A DNA stretch of 64,000 nt from Mytilisepta virgata (taxonomy: Eukaryota; Mollusca; Bivalvia; Mytilida; Mytilidae): the NCBI GenBank assembly GCA_028015205.1, contig CM051521.1, positions 93,658,513 through 93,722,512 on the forward strand, in the 5' to 3' direction. Both the position numbers and the translations under genes were made by a program. Positions 11,601 through 26,600 of the stretch are shown in pieces. Positions within the stretch are counted from its first letter, which is position 1. Every line of letters begins with the position of its first letter. The notes beneath the pieces are model-generated. The model had not been told where the DNA came from. It saw only the letters and a program-made list of their open reading frames with translations, and ran no database searches.

Positions 11601-14600
11601 TTTTGATTTTGGGGGGAAGGTTGGAGAGGTTTTCAAAATCAATGGAAAATGTCTGCAATGCAGCCGACACATAAAAACAGGTGCTTGGGTAATTTTTCAC
11701 GTCACGTGACAATAAAGATATAGGCCTAGTGTAAAACTATGAAATTATTTACGGAACGGAAATTTCAGTTTTATTCAATTGGTTTATCAAATAAATTAGA
11801 TAAAATTGATTATTGTTTAGGGGCCAGCTGAAGCCCGCCTCCGGTTGCTGGATTTTCTCGGTGCTTTGAAGAACCATTGATAGCCTTGAGCTGTTTTCTG
11901 CTCTTTGGTCGGGTTGTTGTCTCTTTGACACATTCCCCGTTTCCGTTCTATAATTCTATTATTGTGATGTTTTCTGTTATGTTAATCGTGTAGTTTTTCA
12001 TTTTTTAGAAGAATCTACTGTAATTAAAACTATTGATGCGAATCCTGATCTAGTGCAGGTAATGTTTTACCCCAATGACAGCTGTGATGATCCAGCTATC
12101 ATTAGATTGGATCTAAAATACAAATGTCACAATTCAGACCAAATCCTAATGGATAACTGTACAGAGTCAATCAATAAGGTATTAACGAACTGTTCAATGG
12201 AATGCAGTGACATGACTAGCCATACAAGCTGTACTATTGATATGAATTGTCTCAAAAATATACCGAATCCTGGATGCTTAACTCAGAAGTTTGTGAATGC
12301 ATCGTATATTTGCGAAGGTAACTTATTTAAAAAAAAAAAAATTGCAACTGAACAAATAAATGTACAATATATATGTAAATTGTTGGAAAATATACACTTC
12401 AGGTTATTTATGCAAATCTAAAAAAGGTAATAATTTGAGGTTTACCAAGCATTTTGCTCAAGTTTTGCGGTGATTACAGACAATGGATATATATACAGTG
12501 TTTTCATCGTGCAACGATAAATTGTTATCTGTTTAAAAAAAAATCATGAAAATGGGAGTTTTTAGGGACCCCTTTGAAGGATGCTGAACAATCTCATTAC
12601 CGTATATACACATTCAAATAACTGATTTTCAACGTCTTTTATTATTTCATGTAATTGTTCTGAGAGGGTAGATGTCTTATATTTGTTAATGTGTCACTGT
12701 TGAGCACTCGTGTTGAATTTCTTTGTTAATCTAAAATGTATCAGAATTACTTTTGATTGAAACTCTATAAATAGCAAGAAATCTTCTCATTTTCCGATAA
12801 CCTTAGTTTAATCTCTGTTTATATACATATAAGCATTGTCCATAGTTTTAAACTGTCTTTGTTGAGAAACACCCGAGGTGTTCATGAAAAGTAGTTAACG
12901 ACATTCATGTACGTCACATTTCAAATTTGATACACAAAATAATCTAAAAGAAATACAAAACAGTCCTCGTCTGCCCAAAGTTTAACAACAGAAATCTAAT
13001 TGACAACCTACCAATAGCCAGTGATGGAAAAACAAGAAAACTACACCTTCTAAAAATTAGTCGCATAGTTTCTATATAAAAAGATAATAACACTGTCGCA
13101 GAGTGAAGAATGTCTGAGAGATATTCATTCCTTCGACTACACTCTTAGATAACATTTATGTGTCGAAAGTTTCCACATACTGTATTTAATTTATTATAAA
13201 GATACAGCAAACATGGCAGCATAGATGATTTCTGACGCATATACAGTATTAACATGATTAATGTGTGAAACCCAATAACCGTATAAATCTTAACTTCAGA
13301 CCTGGTATTTTTTTTTGCACCCGGGTGTCAGCGTCTAAAATGACAGTTTTATAAATATCTATTTTTAAAAGTTAAATAAAATTTTAAAAAATATTTTATT
13401 TATTTTTTCATTTATTAATTTCTTCAAAATTAATATTTCTTTTGAAAAATATAAAATGAAATAAAAATAAAATATCAAAACTCTTAACTAATTTTAAAAA
13501 AATACCAAAAGAATAGGGAACTATATTCCCAGATATCAGCTATCTAGTGTTTAACGCACCGAAAGCTAATGCTTATAAGCTAGCTATAGCAATTTGAACA
13601 CTAGCTAGATTTTGTCACCAGCTATTGATCAGCCTGGCGTTAAACATAAGAGAGCAACCATTTTATTTTTAACTTTTGAGTGTATTTATATTATGTAAGT
13701 CAAAGTGTTCAAATATATTTCAGAAAAGAAACCAGAACAGGAACATGACGTAATATTCAATATTTCAGCTCCTTTAGAGTCAACCACTCTACCATTCATA
13801 AATTGCATCGACAGTAGAGTGATAAATATTACACATATATCAGCTGGACAAAGGAATCATAAATGTGAGGTTGATCCAGCAATTTGTAATTTACAACCAA
13901 ACGACACTTATAACATCTATCAAGCTTGCAATGGACGACACAATTGTTCTGAATTTGATCAATTGAATTGTGGTCATGGGCGAGATTTGCGTTATGTTTT
14001 TGTTGTGTATATCTGTAAAAATGGTATGTACCAGTATAGGTTAGCAAAATGTTACAGGAAATCTGGTTTATACTTGATACATCTATACATTGAATCGACA
14101 AAAAAACATCGAAACGAAAAAACAGTGGGGAGGGACGGTAAGATCGAAATCCAAAGGAAAGATAAACATGTAAAGATTTAAAAAAATATTTTCTTTTAAA
14201 ATCAGTTGCTCTGATTAAATTTTAAAATGCAAATGTGATGAATATACATGTATGTACAATGTATAATGTTTTCTTCTGCTTGTCCTTTTTATAACTACAG
14301 TAGAGTATTGGACAGCAGACAAAAATGTCGAATACATTATCAAAATAAAGTGATTCTCGTCTTGCACTGTTCCAAACGTTTCAGGGAAAACTCAACGTAC
14401 TGGCCTGAACCTTTAAAAGAATTGTGTTATTTCAGAGTTTAATTGTAATCAAGAATTAAAAGTTCGTGTTACTCGCAAAAAGTAGTTACAAAAGGAAATA
14501 TTGGTGTGGGGTTAGGGTAGAAGATACTTTAATGTTGCAATGTCTTCAACAGTTAACTTGAGGTCCCCTCTGGTGTTTATTTCAGAGTTTAATTGTAATC

Positions 14601-17600
14601 AAGAATTAAAAGTTCGTATTACTGCAAAAAGTAGTTACAAAAGGAAATATTGGTGTGGGGTTAGGGTATGACAAAGCGCCGATTTTAATTTTGTTTCATT
14701 CAAAGTTGCCGTTCTTTTTAAGTAACATTATCAAAAAGCCTACCATTATATCGTTGTTATTTGGTTGCCTTTTTCAGATTTTGGTGTTCGCCTATAAACA
14801 TATTTAAAAATATTTTCTCACCCCTTTGAAAAAAGCATTCCTCGGTTTTCGTTAGGTGAGATTTTTCTGTCTTAGGGGTGGGTGAGACAAGCTACACATT
14901 GACTCTATTTCCCATATTGTTTTTCCACGTGGTTTTGCCTTTTCTTTACTGTTATCATAATGAGTAAAATCATGTAATAGAAGCTTAAATTTTTAATCCA
15001 AAATTACAATAAAATACGCTAAAATAATTATCTGGAAATGTTTTTAAAGCGTCTTGTCAACTTGTTTGCTTATGTCTGTAAACCATAGTTGTTAGAAAAA
15101 CAAACACCACTAAACGTGCAAGGTTGAGAAATCCCAGAACCTTATATAAAATTCCAGTGTTCCCTAACTCGGCAAGTGCGATAGATAAATTTTGGAATCT
15201 TACCTTCTTGTAGTAGCGTAGCATCGCATAGGCCAAAAAAACAATACAAAAAAATAAAAAAGAAATCGCGTGAAAGAATGATAAAGAATTAAAATGTCTT
15301 CTAAATCAAATTATCTAACGGTTTTGCATAATTACACATCCACAATATATTTTCGAATAAAAGTGCGGGGATATTATTATTGCCTACCGTTGGCCTCACT
15401 TATGTTCCAAAATGTTATGTAAGCTATTGTCACTGCTTGATGGCTGCAGTCAACCGTGACTGAATGATCGAAGTTTTAACATTTCAATCTTGTACCAAAC
15501 AGAACTAAAATACTGCAACTTTGCTAATATCGGCAAAAGAATACCGAAGCGACAAAACAGTGGGAAAAGTCCAAGGAAATGACAAAGTCAGGAGAATTGA
15601 CCACAATAAAAAAAAAAAAAAAACGCCACAAGGATACGTGTATAACTAAAAGAATAAAAAAAAGTATAATAAACTAAACAAAACTAGAACAAGACAGCGA
15701 AGAAGTGATTTGATATATATTGTTTTTAATTTTTATAATGGGAACATATTCTATAAAGCTTTGTACTTTACACTTTCTGACCTTTTCCCCGAGCACTTGT
15801 CTATGTTAACAGAAAATAAAAAAGTTAGGTCCTCCAATTTCACCTACATATATATTAATGATGTTCTTTCCATTAACAGAAAATAAAATAAGCTAGGTTC
15901 TTTAATTTCACCTGTAGGTACATTGTATATTGATGTGGTTTTTTCCATTAACAATCCTGACTTTGCAAAAAGGATTCCATTAATATATCCTACAGAATAT
16001 AAAATTAAAAATGTCCGAGACTTCTTCCCCAGCCTTTTTCTTAGACCTTTATCTGCATTATGAGAACTCATGCCTTCTTCCTTCCATCACAAACGTCTTT
16101 GACAGATGTATGACTTTGTAGAAAATATTAAGTTTCCGTTTCACATTATAAAGGATGGTCTTGGTGAAATTTTTTGAGCGATTTTGACCACTGTACATTT
16201 TTTTTTTTGCTGATGTGAACTATGAATCGGTTGTTTTGGTATCTACTCATTACCGCAAATAACACAGAATTATAGAAACTGTAATATGAGTGTTGGGGGG
16301 GGGGGGGTTTGGCATACCGTAAAACCTTTTTTTTCATATGAAAATGCCTGTACCAAGTGAGGAGTATGGCTGTCCCAACTTTACTAGTTTGTCGGATTTT
16401 GATTGTGGAATTTCCGTGGAGTTCCTTGTTTTGCTATTTGTGCTTCCACATCAATCCAAGCGTAGGTACATGTACGCCGATGTCGGGTGTATCTTGCACT
16501 TTCACAAGCTCATGTTAGATTCTATATTTCTTACATTTGAGATAGTGCAGTTCCGATTTTTACCGGCATGAGATTTTCTTGTGTTACCTTTGGATGAGAC
16601 AAATCTCGTGCAGTGTTCGGGGAAATAATCTTTTAATGCTGCTGATGAGAGGTAACTCCTTGAAATGCGTCGTATACAGCATAGTATAAATTAACTATAT
16701 CTAATATTAGTATCTTTGGATTGTTATTTTATTATCTTTAAACTGTGTCGAGGAATCTAGATTCTAAAACGTATTAAAAGTGAAATCCATGCCCTTCAGA
16801 TTTTTTTCAAATAAATTCTACACTGCCCCAAATCAAAAAGCTTTATCAAAATAAAGTGATTCTCGTCTTGCACTGTTCCAAACGTTTCAGAGAAAACTGA
16901 ACGCACTGGCCTGAACCTTTAAAAGAATTGTGTTATTTCAGATTTTAATTGTAATCAAGAATTAAAAGTTCGTGTTACTGCATTATACCTCTCATTGTAA
17001 TAGTTACCCGGTTAGTTATAACACTAAAGATGCATTGGTTATTTTTTTCAAATCCTATTTCTCTGGGTGTATTTCCCGTTTCTAACGTTGTTCGGCTCGA
17101 TGGTTACATCACACAAATTGGAATGTACACTATAACGCACCGTAAACAAAAGTTAGAAATAGAATCAAACAACGGTTCGTAACTCATTCAAGAAAGGAAA
17201 TTCTCAGACACCCTCGTTAGAAAAGGATTAAATCTTAACCTCGAGTGCCTAAGATTTCCTCATTTTCCTCATTCACATAGGTGTTAGATTCTTAATGTCT
17301 TGCAAAATATATAGACTCTAAGTTATAAATCAATTTAAGTAGGTTAACTGATATTCAGTCTCAGAGGAAAAAGATTTAGTAGATGTATCAAACAGTTAGT
17401 ACTCATTTAACAATGAGCAGCAAGGTATTTTGTTGCTCTTTCTATGTAAAGTCTTATTAGTAGTAATTAGGACTATAGTTTATATTGTCTGTCTTTTCTT
17501 CGTTCACCGCTGGCCCGGGATGCATAGAGTGAATGTGTACTCAAATATACATGCAAATGTATATTTCCCATCACAATGATCTACTTGTATATTCTTCTGT

Positions 17601-20600
17601 CTCCAAGACAGGAAAATGTATTCCAGTAATTTGGCCTGTCAACTTATTTAAAAGTTTTTGTACAGTTTGTTATTATCATTCTTGTTATAATTGTCCCTCA
17701 AACGAATTTTTTACACAGTTTCTTCTTCTTATTATTATTATAAGTTCACCTGGCATAAAGGGCAAGGTGAGCTATTGCGTAAACTTTCCTTTGAAAAACC
17801 ACTAGGCCAATTGAAACTAAACTTTGGTAAAATTGTGCTTGGGTGGGCTCCTTCAAAATTTTATTTCGGCGTTCCCGACTTTCAACCGATATGGCTGCTG
17901 TTACTAATACTCTAATACTGAAAAAAGGGATGAATTTTAAAGAATCTTCTATGAAACTACCTAGCCAGATAGAAAAAAAAAACTAAATACTAATGGTCTT
18001 TAGGTGGTCTTCTTTCATAATTGTGCCCGATGACTTGGAATATCAACCAAGATGACTGCAACTATTACAGCTGAATTTAGTTCAACAAAGGACCGGATGG
18101 GAACATTCTTTTAAAAATCTTCTTGTCTGAAACTACTCAGCCAATTGAAGTAAAATAAGACAGCAATTGTCTTTAACTAGTCTTCTTTCAGAAATGTGTC
18201 CGATGGCCCGGACCGTCAATAAAGATGGCCGCCACAGCCGAGCCTAGTTTAACACAAAACTCTGTATGAGAATTCAATTAAAACAGCTTGTCTGAAACCA
18301 CTTGGCCAATTGGACTTGGCAGCAAGGATCCCTAGATGGTCCTTTTTCAGAAATATGTCTGAAACAATTGACTTTAGCTTAGCACAGCCGAACTTAGCGA
18401 TGCTATTATTCCTATGACTAAGACTGTCAACTAAGATGGCCATCAATGCCTAAAATAGATCATTTTGGTATTTTGCTCCCCCATAAAGTATTCTGTTGTG
18501 ACACTTTATCCAGTTTAAACAAATCTTGGCAGCAATCATGATGGTAATTACATCCCAAACACCAACCAAGCAGCCTCTCGGTTACTGTTTTTATGACGGT
18601 TGATTGAATCCATGTAGGCGATACAGGTTCCTAGGAGCCCAGTTATTCTTATTATTTCCGACATGAACGTACCGCGGACACTGGTAGTCCATTCTTCATG
18701 AAACTACACTTGGATTTTTCAAAATGACTGTCGTTGCCATGGAAACAACCAAAATGTAAAAAATCGCCATGAACATTAGATCTTTAGTTCTCGGAAACTG
18801 TTTACTTGATCATGTTGATCATTTCAATATTTTAACAATTATAATAATAACACCCAAGATAGGAAGTTAAAAAGATGGTTTGTGGGGGTCATAAGAAGGT
18901 GCGGTTTCAATAGAAACATAGAAAACAAGAAGCTCTTTTGCTTAACTATATCAGATCGAATAGTAGCCATTCCACCTAACGCCAGGCGGAGGTATTTTTC
19001 CGGAGTTATTTAAACACTGGGATAAAAAATATTTATCACCTACGTATAGACGATTTGGTACCAAATCTTATGTTTAAAATCGAAGTTTCCGCCCAGTTCT
19101 GCACGAATTGCTACAAATAGGTGAAATATTTTATTGAGGGGCTCCATCCGGAACGTTCTTAATATGCAGGTCTTTGTTTAATAACCTTATCACCTTAGAT
19201 ATAGTATTCCCCGAATTACGATGGGTGAGACTTTTCTGTCTTGGACTGGGGTGGGTAAGACAAGTTACACGATCTATTAAGTATTCATTTAAATTCATTT
19301 CACCATAATACAAAGTAGTTTGAACATAAAATAAAAAAAGCATCAACTAGATGCCAATCTAACGTCAATGAGCTCTGAGTGAGAAAATTTAGTATTTTGG
19401 CTTATATTAAATGAGATATAGAAAACGTATAGAGAAAATTTTTCATATATATATAACATTAGGATCATATTGGGAATTTTCGAAATTGCTTTCGTTGCTA
19501 TATGTCATGAAAAAGGCAAGCATTTAAATATTTTTATCAACTTTCAATCTCGAAAATTATTTCCTTGGTGATTTCAATATCATGAATATTATCATGATTA
19601 TACGGAAATTTAGCCACATGTTAAATTGTTTCCTCTATTGACACCTATTTTAACATAAATATATTTTGGGGGATCAAAAGAAGGTGGGGTTTCATTAGAA
19701 ACATATGGGAAAAATAATGTTTAGTTATTGGTTAATTACATTTGTATTTTCCTCAAACTTAATTAATTAATAAGATAATTAAATAAACTTTTAATATGAA
19801 AAACATCAACAAGATGCCAAAGTAGCATAGACGGATCTTGTTTTTAAAAAAATTAACGATAAAGAACTTAAATGTACATTACATGTATAAATCTTTAAAA
19901 ATATGCCCTGATGGTTAAATTTATCAAGACCAATGGGGGGGATATTTTATTTAGGGTATCCAGTGGGTTTTTTTTTCAAATGAAGTAATCATATTTCACC
20001 ATAATATACGATATGTTAACTTTGGGATACCCAATAAAGGAAATATTTGTTGTAGGATTCCATAAGGGGATTATTATTTTAGAAAGTTGAAATAAGTAAA
20101 TAATGTTAATAATAATATCTGGTAAGATGAACTTGATTATGAAAAGTATCAAAGGGAGCAAACATAGCATAATTTTAGAAGTTCAGAATCGTAAATGTAA
20201 TATTTTTTATATTAATTGATATATATTTAAAACATAATGAAAAGATATAAACGTGTCTTTATGGAAAAAACAGGATAATGTCCATCTTTATTTCATATGG
20301 AATATTTTAAGGGGTCTTTCAAAGGCTTAGAGACAAATTACGATTTCTTAATTCACAACGTAGATATATATTCCGTTCTTGAACCTAAAAAATGAGTCCT
20401 TTGAAGTTATATTTTAGACGGTATTTTTGAGGATCCAATGAGGAAACCTTTTTAACAATAGTTTAAAGATCTTTTGAACAATATAAGACTCATTATTTTT
20501 TGAACGGTACAATATTCAAAGGTAACTGCAATCGTTTGGGAGACTCAAGTATTAGTCCACTGATAAAGGATTATTATTTTATTATTATTATTTTTCTTCC

Positions 20601-23600
20601 TCTACTTTCGCAAACTTGTCCGATCGATTTCTCAGAGATGCCGATTCCAAACTTCATGTGGTTGTAAGGCATAATGTAATCTTTAGTCTTGTTGCCACGG
20701 AAACAGAACAAAAGAAAATGAAAACACAAAAATTCTCAGAAATACTGACCCAAAATATGTATACAGTGTATACAGTGAGTTTGGGTATTTCCGATCCACG
20801 GTGGTCATATAGTACCCGTATTTTAGCGTGGTATTCGATCGTAGAAAGTCTTTAGTCTACGTATTGTATGTACACATTTATTCCTTCTGACTTTCATCGT
20901 TTTCAGATAAAGGTAAAGTGCAACATAGTCCGTGCATCAGTGTCAATGATACTAAAACTTTTTCATGCAAAAATGAAACCATAGAAATTCAAACTATAAC
21001 TTTTTTTCCTGAGGATATCTACTGTGATAAAGATACAGATTTTGAGAATATAACCAGATGCAATAATACAAACTGCATTGTTGGACCATTTAATCTAACA
21101 GATGAATGCATAACAACAAGGCGAGAGCTGAGGATATCTTACACTTGCATTGACCGTAAGTTAGAATATGGCCAAATTATATTTTTAAAGAAAACAATGA
21201 TATCTGGGAAGGTTTTTGTTTACTACTGAGTTGTTGTCTGTGCTGATGAATTGGGAGTTTCACCAGCTACATTTGTAATAGGTGTTTATTGGAAATGGTA
21301 ATGTATCGGACAACAACTAATTGACTTATTGATTATTTATAATTAGGAACTGGGTTTTGTTTATTGTTTTGACCCTATTCCGTGAAATTTATATTTGCTC
21401 TACAATATGTGTACAACGTTTTGGTTAATTGCTTCTGATCTTCAAATATTGAACCATGAGTACATAAATAATTGAAATGTGCATGTTCAGTACATCAAAA
21501 TTGGTAACTGAAAATATTTTTTTTTTATGTGGGATCCTGTTAATTAAACATGTTCATATAACGTGCATATATTTTTTAAACATTCGATGATCAGTAACTT
21601 GCAAGTATTTATCATGTAAACGGAAAGAACAAAAAATGACAACATTCGCTAGTATAGATTATGACATTAGAAGTTTTTTTCCATATTGCATTATAATACT
21701 GATATCAGACATTATATGTAACATTCTCTGACACCTTCTAGTAATTTTATCAATTCTACGATACTTACACATTCGAGCTGGACTTGTTCATACTACGAAA
21801 TTTATGTTCTACGATACTTGTTCATTAGAGCTGGACTTGGTCGCACTAGGAAATCAATATAATGTTGACTCATCCTATTTCGTCCGGTAACACATTTGCG
21901 AATTCATAGGGATAATTTACATATATCGTATAGTATACTAACTACAACTTTCCAGAGCCATGTGCTTTTGATTTCTCCGAAAGAAGTAAAGTCAAGAAAT
22001 ACGAAAGGGATATTCGAAGGAGGGGAAAATCGTAACAACTTACAAACTCCGGAGAACAACGAAGACAAGACCAAAACAATACATGCACTACAATTAAAAA
22101 CTAAAAACATATGAACAACATGGACCCCACCAAAAACCCGGGGGTAGACCCTGTTGCTCTGCAGGACACCCGCCATGCTGCTCATGCCAAATCCGGTACG
22201 AGGAAGGGATAATATTAATGAAACAGGTCCATTTTCATTTGGGAAACGGCTTTTTAATACCTGTCAACCAAGTCATGATGACGCCCATAAAACTTTTATA
22301 AGGATGACTTCAGCTTAGGAGCAACGTACCCCTGTCTGAGCAAATGTTCTGTCAGGATCCGGGCTCTGTCTAGAAAGTCAAGGACTTTCAGCAATTTAAG
22401 AAAAATTCTAATCTCAAAAAACAAAGCCTGAGCGAAAAATACTCAAATTAAGAATTCACGCTTTGCACTTGCTAACGATTCGGATTCATATCAAAATACT
22501 GGCTACCACAAAGAAAAGGAAAGAAAATACACCAGTCCTTTAACTTCAGTTTCCGCTATTAAGGCCATGTTATGTCACTTAATAATCTTAACTTTTAGAA
22601 TTAGCTACATCTTAATATCCTAGTAAACTAGAATTTAACGAGATCACAGACATTCCCACTTCTGTTTCTTACCTAGACGTGGAAATAGACTGAAATCACG
22701 ACCTTACCTTATGACACACGTAATGATTTTAGCTTCCCAATATGAATTTCCCCTTTCTTAGCAGCAATGGCATGCCAAGGTCTGCCGCCTATGGTGTGTA
22801 CATTTCACAGCCAACTTATCAACTCCGTGCATGCGATTGCTGTCACATAAACTAAGACAGAGTTATGTTAACTCATTGTTGAATTAATCACTCCACCTAT
22901 TTTGTGGTCGACACCGTGAATTGATATGGCCTATACGAAGCTTATGTCTCACAAATAAGACTAGATATCTTTAGTTAGATTTCACGTCTCTTCCTCGAAT
23001 TATCACTTTACCGTTACTCAGTGGAAATGTAACGGCTGTCGTGAACGGAGGACATACTTGCCCTTCCGGCGCACTTGATCTCACTCCCGGGATTTAGCGG
23101 CAGTTCATATTGCTAGTGCTTTAGTTTTTATGCTGTCCCGTTCTAATTCTCTTTTTTTATAAAATAGTTTTCAATATTTTAATTATAAACATATCCTAGC
23201 GGTATTTGACTGCTATGTTGCATTTTCATTACTGAATAAATGTATATGGTCTCATTACTCAACGGTCCATAAAATGTATTGTTTGACTAAAGTATTGTCG
23301 CGAATTGTCCAGAGACATGCTTGTATATCGCTTTGTGAAAGATAAACAAAAGTTTCAAAATAAATAAATCTCCTCACGAAAAAAGGTTTACCCCATTTGG
23401 AAGCTTACTTTCAACTATTGTTAGACCAAACAGCCAATAAAAGCTGAGTTACAGCGTCCAGTGTACCTTTTGCTAGCAACTATTAATAGATGGTTGATCA
23501 CTCCCATACAAGACTGGGATGATTTCGGGATAAAATTATTTCAGATTATTTTATGAAATTATGCCTACTTTAAATTTCTCTGATTAGCAGATATAACTAT

Positions 23601-26600
23601 AGTGGCATTGAATAGAGATTGAATTTTTCTACTTAACGATTTATAGATGATCCAGAAGGATTATGGATATACGTTTGCCTCCTCATGTTCTTTACAGCCC
23701 ATTTTTAATTAGAAGGAAAGTACATGTACGTGAATATTAACGTACCGAATTTGAAATAATTTCAAATTCCACCTATACTATACAGATGTCTTGCATGGAA
23801 TTCCACTCAGACTGCTGCTAAAGGATATCTTAAACTTGGATTTTAAACCTCGCTTAAACATATGTCATGTTCAAGTTCTTGTAGGAACTAATCCATAGCC
23901 TTTTTAATGCAGTATTTGTAATTTGTCTAAATATGTTTAAAATGCTTATGATAACAGTCAGTTAGCTTACAAATATCTTTATTACTTGTAAAGCTTTAAT
24001 AGTTATGACCAGTGACAGTATAGATTCAACAATGTCTTCAGAGAGAACGATAGATTCATCCGAAGTCTCCTACTCATCGACTACGCAATCTAGACCACAA
24101 CCAAAGGAGAAACAGTACTTATGTAAATTTTATTAAGTATATTTTTGAAGTTTTTGTGTTTGATAATGTATCAATCAATCAAATCTGAATACGCATTTTG
24201 ACATGAAATTGATGTTTTATTTTTAATTTATTATTATAAAATTTTCATATTTAATTCCCTTACTGAAATTCATGACTTGTGATAATGCTACTGGTAGCCT
24301 TTGGAATTTGAATCCACGAGGAGACGCTTTTAACCGACCTGTTCTTGTTGCCATATGAGGCTATGTTTTTACAGAGGCTATAACAAAGAAACTACAGGGA
24401 AAAAAAATCTCAGGCTTTAGTTTCAGTCTCTATAAAGATAATCTACAGTCACACAATAATCATACCTTTAGGGATTACATGAATTTATCCCAGTGACTTG
24501 AAATTAAAGAGACTACAGACTCATCCACTTCTGCTTAATATATGAACTTTAAAACAACCTTCCCCTTCCTTAATGATAACATACCAAAGTATTAGTAAGT
24601 TTCAGTTCCGGAAAGATTGCTCATTTTATATTTTTGTACAATATCATACTAGAACCTTTCATCTATCAACAAGTCTAGAAATACGAAAGGGATATCCGAA
24701 GGAGGGGAAAATCTAAAACAACTGACAAATCCCGGAGAACAACGAAGACAAAACCAAAACAATACAACCACTACACTTAAAAAACTAAAAACATATGAAC
24801 AACATGGACCCCACAAAAAGCCGGCCTTTTAAGTTATCTGTGTGTAATTATTCGTCATATGATTTTCATGCGTCCAAACGTTACCAAATTTAAGAATCAA
24901 GATAATTATGGGATGCATTATCCGCAACTAAAATTTTAAGAAAAGTCGCACCTTAACAGAATAGGACATGCTTACCCTTCCGGAGTACCAGATGTCACCC
25001 AAGTGTTTGGTTGGTGAGATTTCACATGGCCAGTGATTTCGTTTCTGTTTAGTTTATCTCATGTTTTTTTATTCTTTTATTTATGCATATATACTTCTGG
25101 TATTTGTTTACTGCTTGTAGAATGTATGTTACATTCTCAAGATTTTTTATTGTTGGCTTTTGGATTTTGGTCTTATGGACTTCCCCGCTGTTTTATATGT
25201 CATTTCGGTATGCCGATAGATAAAAAGTATGTCCAACGCCATATTTAAAAAAAAATGACAAAAAATTAGTTTGTAACATTTTTTACAGGTGAACATTATT
25301 TTAGGAAGTGAAAACCTTGAAAAATATTGAAGTTCCCGTTTACATTTTCTCTCTCTTAGGGGCCATAAAGAAATAAGTTGACTGTAAAATACTTAAATCA
25401 GAATAAAACAATCACTGACAATAATCTGTAGTCTGTTATATCTTGGTAAGAATTCCTTTGCGAAAAACATATTTACAAAATTATAAACTACACTAATGTC
25501 TTGAATAAACAAACATAAATGTGGTTTTGAAATAAGGTGAAATTTCTTAATTTGCTTACATCAGTAATTATATCGTTTATTTTTTCTCTCTTGATATTAA
25601 AGTATTATAACAAATATACAATAATAAATCGGTATATTGTAGCAGGTATGGTACAGAAAAACATAATGGATATACATTTTGATATAGAATCTCAGATTAA
25701 TTGTTTTCGTTTCAGTTCTTATAATTGCAGGAATCTCTGCTGGAGTCGGATTGGTTTTCCTTTTTGCCTTCATATTCTGTTGTATTAAAAGGTAAAAACT
25801 GATTACCCGAATATAACAAACACCTAACCTGAAGAACTGTTTAGATCATGATTTGGTAATAACGTACTATTAGCTAAGTACTTTGAGCTAGAAGTTGTTT
25901 TATTTTGCAGGATAAACACATGTACATGTATTAAAGAATTTAGTTTTGTCAATTTTTCCCAAAATTACATTGATTTCTGGTTAAGTTATCTCGACACACC
26001 CTGTACCCCAATATTTCAAGGTATAAAGTTTTTATTTTAAATGGTTGTACACATATTGAAGATGTACATGTACAGTTGAGATCAGTTTAAACCTCTCAAC
26101 AATTCTGTCAGGACAGTTCTAGAACGGTTCTAGGGTAGAACTGTCATAAATGGTTCTAGGTAAGAATTACCTTTTGGCTTTACAATTTATATTATAACAA
26201 CTATGCATGAAGACGGTTGTTGTGTCAAAAAGATGATTTTTAAGATTTTGAAATATTTAAACCAATAAAGTTCTTGATAATTTGATGTATCAAATTTATA
26301 AAATACCTGAAATATTAATTAGGTAGATGATATATTTTTGTTTAATTTAAGACTCAACGGAAAATTACAGGATCTCAAAAAGGTATTTTTTAAAATGTTA
26401 TTTACTCTATAAAATATTTCGATATGTTAAAAGTTTAACAACAAATTACTTATTTTATTTCTTATAATTTTGATGTTCAAAATTCAGAAACTATTGCCGG
26501 GGTCATACATAGTTCTAGTGTAGAACCTTTCAGAAGGTAGAACCGTTTAGAATGGTATTAGGATAGAACCGTCCAGAACTGTTCTAGGGTAGAACCGTCT

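Noticed and set aside
13530..13650. Possible inverted-repeat element around CTAGTGTTTAACGC and GCGTTAAACAT
   Set aside because: The matching ends are short (about 8-10 bp) and the internal GCTAGCTATAG repeats can explain them by chance.
13829..14101. 90-codon minus-strand frame opposite exon 4
   Set aside because: Shadow of the lectin-like domain 3 exon; crosses its donor site and shows no domain.
14248..14442. 64-codon frame with CRIHYQNKVILVLHC as another receptor exon
   Set aside because: Requires phase 2 entry, unlike all other domain exons, and ends in a stop; in the expected phase it stops after IIKIK. Treated as part of the decayed duplicated block.
15780..16071. Two-unit ~70 bp repeat giving a duplicated peptide on the minus strand
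   Set aside because: AT-rich tandem drift, no domain and no splice context; the coding appearance follows from the repeat.
17533..17915. Overlapping + strand frames of 74-90 codons
   Set aside because: They run into the interspersed repeat at 17,758 and overlap one another; no family features.
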